Assembly (NCBI GenBank): GCA_026018925.1
Contig: JAKSZU010000009.1
Coordinates: 33,092,583-33,156,582 of the forward strand
Length of the DNA: 64,000 bases
Source of the DNA: Tupaia tana
Lineage: Eukaryota; Chordata; Mammalia; Scandentia; Tupaiidae
Direction: 5' to 3'
Positions 50,684 to 61,100 of this stretch are shown here, piece by piece; positions within the stretch are counted from its first letter, which is position 1, and each line of letters starts with the position of its first letter. The notes under the pieces are model-generated. The model was not told where the DNA came from. It worked only from the letters and a program-made list of their open reading frames with translations, and did not search any database. The position numbers and the translations under genes are program-made.

Positions 50684-53600
50684 CAAAATTAAATATTTCT
50701 TTAAAAAAAGACGTGTTTATCACAGTGTTTTCTCAATGCCTTCTTAGGGTAGCTATTGTAAAATCCTAAGTGATAAAATGTGCAGCATTTAAAGAGTTTT
50801 ACACCGTGATAAGCTTATTATGCTTGTTTTGTAAATTTTGTTTGCTATAGGGCGAGTGTGCTTACTCGCTGGGGAGTGACAGAAAGAGAAAGGAAAGCGA
50901 GAAATCATTCCTCCCCCAGCTCCATGTAATCCCCTGCCTTCCATTGTCCTCTCGGGATTTGGACATATACTCACACACACTTGGCATTATTTTCAAATCA
51001 CTGGGTCCAGGACTCAAACTGAGAAGTTGGCCATGTGGGAACTGACAGTTCCCAGTTGGGATACTATTCAAGATTCTTACAAATTTGTGTATAATTAAAG
51101 CATTGAGCTTGTTGATCTCCCACTTTATATCCAGGAGGATCCAGGCTATAGCAGAGGCACAGTTCTTCTTTAATTCTCTTTTGAGGTATTATATGCTGCT
51201 TGCAACATTTAACCAGAGAATGTCCAGCCTGCCACTTGCCACTTTTCTCTTAGTTTTACAATCATATGTGAATAGTGTGTCTTTTTTTTTAATGGCTATT
51301 TTATTTTTAGTCTTGTTTAGTTTAGTTTTGCTTTTTCAGTATTACTTCAAAGTTAGTAAAAACTTGGGACCAGCAGGTGGCATGGTGGTTAAGGCGCTGG
51401 ACACTCCCACATGGCCGACCAGGGTTCAAGTCCTGAATCTGGTGGCTTACTTTCTCACTTCCTCTCTCTCTCACCCTCTGTCTCTCTCTGGTCAAATTAA
51501 AAAAAAAAATGAATGAATAAAAAAAATAAATAATTATTTTTTTTAAAAGTTAGTAAAAACTAAGTCTTTGTCGGGGGTATACTAATAAAAGTTGAAGGAT
51601 TGCCACTGCTTGTGTATACCTTTTTTAATTCTCCAAAACCAGCTATTTCTCTAACTTTTTTTTTCTTTCAGTTTGATTTACCGTGTGTGCACTCACAGGA
51701 GAGAAAGAGGAAAAGTGAGAAACTACTCCCTAGTGGAGAGGACCATGCCACAATCCCTTCTCTAGTCTCCTCTCAGGATTATGGGCACACATCCACGTGT
51801 TTTTCAAGCTGCCAGGTCCAGGACTTGAGCCATGCAGTTGGCCATATGGAATCCAGCCACCTTAACCTCCGTACCACCTGCTACCCCATTGCAACTTTTT
51901 CACTCCAGTAGATGGTAGTGATTTCCTAGTTCAATAGCATGGATATCTGAGTTGTTTTTTATTTTTTTCTTTCTCACCCCTTACATGAAAAAAAAAGTGA
52001 TGTGGGCCAGCAAGTGGCATGGAGATTAACGCACTGTATCCCACATGACCTGCTGTATGTTTTGAGTCCCAGACCTAGCAGCTTGAATCATGCTAGATGT
52101 GTGGTGCGTGTGTGCCCAAAATCCTGAGGGAGACTGGAGGAGAAGGGACTGTGGTATGGCCATCCCTCTCATGGGTGATGATTTCTCACTTTCTCTCTGT
52201 CTCTCTGGCAAGCAAATGCATCCTATAGCTAAAACTAAAAAAACAAACAGGTGATGCATCTTATCAATTTGTTGTTGTTTAATGTCTCATTTACTTAGAC
52301 CCTTCTACTACTTTGCACATTTCATACATTAAATCATATATGCTTAGACAAACACTGTCTCTAAACTTAAAGGATTTTCTTTTTTTTTCCATATCTGTGT
52401 AATTCAGTATATTAGATTGCCATGAAGTTAATGGTTTCGAAAATAGTGATTTAATTTAACAGTTGTTGGGGAAAGTCTAAATTTCTTAGCTTGAGAGTCA
52501 GGGTCCTTCATAGTCTGATCACTCTCCTATTTTTACAGCCTATCTCATAATTTCCCACTGCTTTAGTCTGGTTTATCTATTCCTCCTAAGATATATCACA
52601 GGTAGTTTTTTTTTGTATTTGTTTTTTATTTTTAGGTTTTGGCCATAGGGTGCGTCATGTGCTTGCTAGAAAGAAACAGAGAGGGAAAGTGAGAAAACAT
52701 CGCCTGGGGGGTGGCCATGCCACAATACCGTCTCCATTCTCCTCCTGGGATTTTGGGCATGCATGCATGCATGTCCAGCATGATTTTCAAGCTGCCAGAT
52801 CCAGGACTTGAACTAGTTGGCCATGTGAGTGTAGCACCATAACCACTGTGCCACCTGCTATCACAGTTATTAAGCTAATCCAATTCTGCATTCACAAGGA
52901 TTTCTAAAATCCTCTTCTGGTCACTTATTATTTTATTCAGCTTATGTCTACATGCCAATGATCTAAGGAGAGTATTTTAGTCCTTGTATGATACTGTTTT
53001 ATGACAGCAATCTAGTGTTCTTTTTCATCCAGTAATTGTTTTTGTATTTTTGTTTTATTGAGGTATAACTTACATACCACACAATTCACCTTCTTAAAGT
53101 GTACGTTTCAGTGGTTTTTAGTACACTCACAAAGTTGTGTAACCATCACCACTAATTCTGGGATGTTTTTATCACCCCAAAACAAAATCATATCCATTAA
53201 TAGTCATCTCTCATTTGCCCCTTATCCCAGTCCTTGGCAACCACTAATCTACTTTCTTTTTTTTTTAAACAAAGGAGAGAGAGAGATGGATATTTTTTGA
53301 CAGGATCTCACCATGTTGTAATTATTCTGCCCTAGCCTCCCAGCCAGGTGTGCTCCAGTGAGCCCACCCTGTCCAGGGTGGTTTAGGAACTGAACCCAGG
53401 CCTCCCATGCAGCCCTCAGCCTCACTCAGCAGCACCCAACTGCTTGTGCCACTGTGGCTTGGACTCTTACTTTTTTTCTGTAAATTCTCCTATTCTGGAC
53501 ACTTCATTTGGATTGAATCATACACTATGTGGCCTTTTGTGATTGACTTCTTTTACTTAGCATGCTTTCAAGGTTCATCCATGTTATACCATGTATTTTA

Positions 53601-54997
53601 TTGCATCCTTCCCCTTTTATTGCATTTTCAAAATTGTGATGAAATGCACATAACGCAAAATTGTCTTCTTAACCATTTTAGGTATACAGTTCAGTAGTGT
53701 TAAGTATATTCACATTGTTGTCCAACACAATCATCGGAATTTTTCATCTTGTGAAACGAATTCTGTACCCACTAAATAACAGTATTCCTTTCCCCCTTCT
53801 CTTAGCCCCTAACAACTACCATTCTACTTTCTGTCTCTGAATTTGACTACTCTAGGTATCATATATAAGTTGAATCATACAGTGTCTTTTTGTGACTATC
53901 TTATTTCACTTAGTACGATGTCCTCAAGGTTCATCCATATTTTAATGTGTCAAAATTTCCTTCATTTTTAAAAGCTGACTGATATTTCATTTTATGTGTA
54001 TACATTTTGTTTATCCATTCGTCTATCAAGGGACACTTAGGTTACTGCTACTATTGGCTATTGTAAATACTATTGCTATGAAGATGGGTGTACAAATATA
54101 TGCTTGAGTCTCTGCTTTCACTTCTTTTAGAAATATAACCAGAAGTGTAATATCTGGGTCATATGGTAATTTTAGTTTTAATTTTTATTATTTTTTTGGA
54201 TTTTGCTAAAGGGCGTGCACATTTGCTAGACAGAGATAGGGAAAGTGAAAAGTCACCCCCAAGGAGGGATGGCCGTGCCACAATCTCTTCTCCATTCTCC
54301 TCATGGGATTCTGGGCACACGTGTACACATGCACATGAGCCTGGTGTGATTTTCAAGCCACCAGGTTCGGGACTCAAACCAAGGTCGGTCATGTGGTAGT
54401 CCAGTGCCTTAACCACCACAGCACCTGCTGGCCCTTATTTTTCATTTTTTGTGAAAGCACTACTGTTTTCCATAGCAGCTATACCATTTTACCTTTCTAC
54501 CAACAGTACACAGACATTTCAATTTCTCCTCTTCCTCATAAACACTATTATTTTTCAATATTTTGACATTAATCATCCTAATGGGGGTGAAGTACTGTGG
54601 TTTTGATTTACATTTCTCTTAATAAATAATGGCATTGATTATCTTTCCAAATGTGCTTGTTGGCAATTTATACATCATTTTTGGGGAAATGTCTATCCAA
54701 GTCCTTTTTTTTTTTTTGGAGAGGTTTTTGCTATTATAGGGTGTGTGCACTCGCCAGAAAGACAGAGAGAGAAAGTGAAAAACCACCCCCCAGGGGGGAT
54801 GGCCACACTGCAATCCCTTCTCCTCCATTCTCCTCTTGGGATCTTGGGCACGCGTGCACACGCCTCCAGCATGAGTTTAAGCCACCGGGTCTGGGACTCG
54901 AACCGCAGTCGGCTACATGGGAGTTCAGCGACATAGCCATTACGCTAACTGCTGGTCCTGAAGTCCTTTGTTTTTTTAAAGAACTATTTAGTCAATT

Positions 54998-55028
<31 letters not shown>

Positions 55029-55055
55029 TTTTTTAAATTTGACTAGATACACACA

Positions 55056-55124
<69 letters not shown>

Positions 55125-58100
55125 AAGTAGGAAAGCAAGCCACCACATCCAGGACTCAAACCGTGGTTGGCCATGTGGGTGTGTCCAGCATCTCAACCAT
55201 GCCACTTTCTGGTCCCCACTTTTAACTGTTTTTTTTTTTTTTTTTTAAGGTTTTTGCCATAGGGCATGTGTGCTCTCCAGAGAGACAAAGAGCGGGAAAG
55301 TGAGAAATCACCCTTCATGGGGATGGCCAAACTGCAGTCCCTTCTCTTCCATTCTCCTGGAATTTTGGGCATGGACAGACACGTGCCAGGTGTAATTTTC
55401 AAGCTGCCAGGTCTGGGACTTGAACTGTGGTGAACTATGTGGGAGTCCAGTGCTATAGCCACTATGCCACCTGCTGGCCCTAACCATATTTTAAAAAATC
55501 AGGTTATTTGTGTCCTTGTTGAGTTGTAGGAGTTCTTTATATATTCCGGCTATTACCCTTTATCAGATAATGTGATTTGAAAATGCTTTCTTCCATCCAG
55601 TGGGTTGCCTCTTTATCCTTTTGATAGTGTCCTTTTTTAAAAAAAATTATTTAACTTTAACTTTATTATTATTATTTTCCAATTTGACCAGAGAGAGACA
55701 GAAAGAGAGACAGAGGGAAAGTGAGAAAGCAAGCCACCAGGTCTGGGATTTGAACCATGGTCAGCCATGTGGAAGTCTAGTGCCTTAACCACCATATCAC
55801 CTGCTGGCCCTTGATAGTGTCCTTTGATGCACAGAAGTTTCTAAATTTTTCTAAAGAATTATTTAACTTTATTTACTTTTTAAAAAAGAATTTATTTATT
55901 TATTTTGTATTACTTTCACATGAGTTTTGCCAGAGAAAGAGAGAAGGAGAATTAGAAAGCAAGTCTTCAGGTCCAGGACTTAAGCCTCAGTCAACATGTG
56001 GGAATTCCAGGGCCTTAACCACCCCGCCACCTGCTGGCCCCTATTTATTTACTTATTTTAATTCGACCAGTGAGGGACAGAGCAAGAGAGAGAGAAAGCA
56101 AGCTGCCAGGTCCAGGACTCAAACCACATTCAGCCATGTGGGGAGTCCAGTGCCCTTAACTACCACACCACCTGCCAGCCCCAGAAGTTTCTAATTTTGA
56201 TGTAGTCCTTTTTATTTGCTTTTACTTTTTTGATGAGATGCACTTTATTTTTTATTTTATTGTGGTGAGAATATTTAACATAAAAGCTACCCTCACTGTT
56301 TTTACTTTCAATGCCTCGGTGTGTGTGTTTTATTTTTGTTAACAGGGTTAACAGTAAAATGTAAATGAAATTAAAATGTATAAATGACAAAATTTGTTGT
56401 AGGGTACATGCACTCTCCAGAGAGAGAGAGAGGGAAAAAAGTGAGAAAGCACCCAGCAGAGGGGATGGCTATGCTGCAGTCTCCATTCTATTCTTGAGAT
56501 TTTGGGCACACATACACACATACCTGGAGTGTTTTCAACCTGCCGGGTCCTGACCTTGAACCATGCAATTGGTCATGTAGGTGCCAGCCTCCTAAACCTC
56601 CACACCACCAGCTGACCCTCTATCTTTTTTAGAGATTTCTAATGTATTGGGTTGTCAGAAATGTCATGATATATTTTTCTATGCAAAAATGCATCATGAC
56701 TTTTCCAACAACCTAATATTTTAAAAATAAAAATTAGCTTGTAGGGTTTTTTCACATATCACATTTTAGAAATAAAGTTGAAATGAATATTTCACTTCTG
56801 CCATATCTTTTATTATGTTATCAATGTAAATTTTGGGATACTTTGGTGGCATATTGATGGTGGTTGTGCCAGTGTATTTATACCCTTTGGGAAATCCTCT
56901 TTAGATGACCCCCTTCAAAAAATGCCTAAAAAGCAATGGATTGATTTCCTTGTACCCACTTTTGACTTTTTTGTTGTTGTTGTTATATCAAGTATGGTAT
57001 TTTTTTTTTTCTAAACAGGTCAGGAATATCCTGCTATAGTAGAATTTGCACCTTTTCAAAAAGCTGCAAAAAAGAAGACTAAGAAAAGAGATACCAAAGT
57101 TGGGACCATTGATGATGGTACAGTATAGCTCTAGTTACATAATACTATTGCCATGGAGTTTTTTTTAAAAACAATAACAAAACAATTGTGAGAATTCATT
57201 AGATTGCAATGTTTTAGATTAGAAAATCATACAGATTTTAAGTTAATGAGAGGTTTTATTTGCATATGGAAGCTTTGCTTAACTGTTAGAATGGGGCAGG
57301 TTTCTTAAAGAGAACATCTGTTTGGGCAGCAACATTTTATTCTTCCTCCTTTGAACAATACAGCATTGATCATTGGATAGTCAATCCCATAAGCTTATTG
57401 ATTAGACAAACATGTGTTTCAAAGTACAATAACTGTTCCTTGAGGCCTCTTACCATCTTTATAGTGAGTTATTTGACTTTTGGGTTCCATTATCTTTAGA
57501 AAGAAGGTGGTTTGAGCTGTGGTAGAAAAGTGTCCATACCCAAGTAATTGAATATAAAGTAGCTAAAGTGGTTGGTCCTATTTTCTAAGCTTTGAACATG
57601 TAATTAACTACACACATAGAAACTGGGTTGAACACAAATCCAAGAACTAGAAAACTGGGATAATTGCCATTTAAAGTAAACCAGCTCCAGATTTTGAGAT
57701 CTCTATAATGTCATGTTGGATGAGTATTGTATAACTCTTGTGCTGGTTAAGGACTTAGCCCCAATATGTTATATCAGATTGATATTTTAGAGTCATCTAG
57801 TTTAATTTCCATAATTTGTTATTATAACAGGTTCTCTTTTAAAGAATTATTTTATTTAAATTTATTTATTTATTTGCTTATTTTAATTTGATGAGAGAGA
57901 GAGAGAGGGAGGGAGGGAGGGAGGGAAAGTGAGAAAGCAAGCCACCAAGTCCAGGACTCAATTTGTGGTTGGCCATGTGGGAGTTCAGTGCCATGCATAG
58001 AAACAAGCAATGTAATGACATCACTGTGTTACCCTTTCAGATGTCAGAGGTGTCTAAGAGAAAACTCCTGGAATTACCATCACCTCCAGTGCCATATCTA

Positions 58101-61100
58101 GGGCATCCCCCTAACTTTATCTTTTCAGAATGCCTGATTTTTAGGTGTTGCGTTTACTTAAAGTGAGGTATACCCATACGGGAATTATTTACCTGCTGTA
58201 CATGATTTTCTGAAGGTTTCATAGCTATGGCTTTCAGTTCTTCCATAAGTGTGATTCTGGATTAGTGGAAGCAGTGACTTAAAAGCAAACTAGGTAACAC
58301 CTCCAGTGATTCTGTTTTAATATGTGATGTTGCATTTTTACTAAGCCCCATGTTAATACCAGACTCTCATAGTGGAATAGGAGTTCTGAGAGTAAGTGAC
58401 CAGGTAAGCCCTAAATAGCCTTATCTTGTGGGTATGATTTGGGTTTTTATTTTCCTTAATATTCTATTAATTAGAAAATTATATTCTTTGATAAGTATCC
58501 TAGATATTTTCTTTTTTGTTTAAAGTCTGCTGTATTTTCTGTTTCCTTACATGATTATTTAGACCCAGAATATAGAAAATTTTTGGAAAGTTATGCCACT
58601 GATAATGAGAAAATGACATCTACTCCAGAGACACTGCTCGAGGAAATAGAAGCAAAAAATAGAGAATTAATAGGTAAGTGGGAAATAGGAATTAGGGAGA
58701 TGGCTTTTCCTCAGAATACCTAAATCTGTCTTCTGCTTCACTAACTTATCTGAGACTGTTTCCTCTACATAAAATGCAGATGATTATCCTGCCTTACAGG
58801 ACTATAAGAGTACATTGATAAAATGGGAAAATTCCGTGTGACCTATTTAATGTCACACAAATGTAATATAAGTATCAAAAGTTTGAAGACTGAAAAGAGG
58901 TGTTTAGATGGTGGTAAGCCTTTGAGGATCAACTGGTATTTTCTAGTAGTAAGAAGTTTATATTCCTAATATTTTTTTGACCTGAAAGTATCAAAAAATG
59001 AAATTAGTTACTATAGAATTGAAAACCTCTTGAGAAATCTAGCTTGGATATTGGTTCTAAGTATAATAGGTTGTTGGGGCTAGCAGGTGGCGTGGTGATT
59101 AAGGTGCTGGACTTCCACATGGTTAGCCGCGGTTTGAGTCCCGGACCCAGTGGCTTGAAACTCACACCAGGCATGTGTGCCCCAAATCCTGAGATAAGAA
59201 TGGAGGAGAAGGGATTGCCATGTGGCCATCACCCCTTGGGGGTGATTTCTCACTTTCCCTCTGTATCCAGCGAGTGTACACACCCTATGACAAAATCCTT
59301 TAAAAAAAAAAAAAGAGTAGGTTGTCACTACTATATCAGTAGCTTTAAACATGGACATAGTCTTTGACCCAGAATTCCAGCTCCTAGGAATTTATTGTAA
59401 GGAAGTATGTATTCAAAAGGTGGCTGGGAGGCTAATAGCATTGTTTAAAAAGTTGAGAAGCAAACTTAAATCTTCTAACATTTCATTTTTATTAATATTG
59501 TAGATGGATAATCTAAGCCTATTTCTGGTAACTTTCTTAGACTAAATTGCCAGAAGTAGAATTATGGGGTTAAAAGGATTAGATGCATTGAGCCCCTTCC
59601 CCCAGTTTCTTTCCAGTTGAACCAATTGATATTCCTGTCTATAAAACAAGAGAATGTCCTTTGCATTTAATTCTCAACAAATGAGAATTACTTTTATATA
59701 ATTGTTTTATTATTTTAGTTTTAATTTTTCAATTTTTTTAAAAGTATTTTAAATCTATATTATTGAAATGGAATACTATAAAGCATATTTCTGATAATAC
59801 AATCTTGAACTTTCTGTTTAAGGGGTATACTTCTCCCACCTTGGGTGGGTGGCAGGGAATGTCAGAAAATGGAATCCTTTCTAGGGATTGATAAGTATTA
59901 TTAATAATCTGTTTACATTTATGTAGCTAAAAAGACAACCCCACTTTTGAGCTTCCTGAAAAACAAGCAGGTAAATCTTTTGTTTTTACAGTTCTCTCCG
60001 TACTTTAATTTTCATTGTTTTACATTCTGTAAACATTTTAAGAGCATTGGGGTCCTGTAGGAGAAATAGTTGCTTTTTCTACCATTATTCTTTAAAGATT
60101 TAGCATGTTGGTCTTGTTCTCTGGCCCCTCCTTCACTCTGGTCATTGGATCAGGAGTTCACTCTGCAACTGGAGAGTCCTTAGTTTGTTGCAGAGACACT
60201 CTGAAAGCTCCTGGAAACAGAGCTATGCAGCAGAGGGAGAATCTGTTATGAGCAGGTCCTGGTCTTCATTTTGTTTCATCTTCTGGGAGGGGTGGGGATT
60301 AAGGAGATGAAATGCTACTTAGAGAAAGTAGTAAAAAACAGTACTGTGATTTAGTTGGTGCCCACCACAACTTTGGGATTGACTAGGCTTTTAGTGATTA
60401 TCTTATTTGAAGGCTTGTGTTGATGTTTCTTTACAGAGAATGAGAGAAGAAAAGAGAGAAGAAAGAAGGCGGCGAGAAATAGAAAGAAAAAGGCAAAGAG
60501 AAGAAGAGAGAAGGAAATGGAAAGAAGAAGAAAAACGAAAAAGGAAAGATATAGAGAAGCTGAAAAAAATAGATAGAGTTCCAGAAAGGGACAAAATAAA
60601 GGATGAACCAAAGATTAAGGTATAAAAATAATTGAAACTGACTACATGTTGCTGAACATTGCATGCGTCTGCTTTAAATATGCCTGCATCTTGTGTTGGT
60701 CTAAATGAGATTTTTGTTTATGTCCTTTTTTTTGGGGGGGGAAGTAAACCAATAAAAATCTTTCCTATAATATTGATAGTATTACTTTTTAATTTTAAGG
60801 TCATTTAAATGGATTAAGTGGTTTATGTTATATTTTTCTGTGTAGATTTGTGTTATTTAGCATTGAAAATGTTCAGTGTTTGGATTGCTGTTTTCTCAGT
60901 TCATTGTAAATGAGGTTTTAGGGCTGGCTGGCATGAATTATGGGTTTTTATTCAGCTTTTCCTTCATAATACATGAAGTTGCCTCATCTGTTTGTTTTCC
61001 ACTGTCTTCAGGTACACAGGTTTCTGTTACAAGCTGTGAATCAGAAAAATGTAAGGACCAAATACATGATACAGAGCACCTAGTATCATGTCACACACAC

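Larger units (their letters stand above)
53040..56230 (+). mobile_element. L1 3' region broken by about seven SINEs
   Basis: In order: ACTTACATACCACACAATTC, TGTGTAACCATCACCACTAA, AACAACTACCATTCTACTTT, CACTTAGTACGATGTCCTCA, GTTTATCCATTCGTCTATCA, TAATGGGGGTGAAGTACTGT, GAGTTGTAGGAGTTCTTTAT and TGATGCACAGAAGTTTCTAA. This is L1 3' UTR-type sequence in UPF3B intron 3, with no coding potential. Confidence 0.75.

Noticed and set aside
60351..60611. Minus-strand Phe/Leu/Ser-rich frame
   Set aside because: It is the antisense shadow of the Lys/Glu/Arg-rich UPF3B exon 7.
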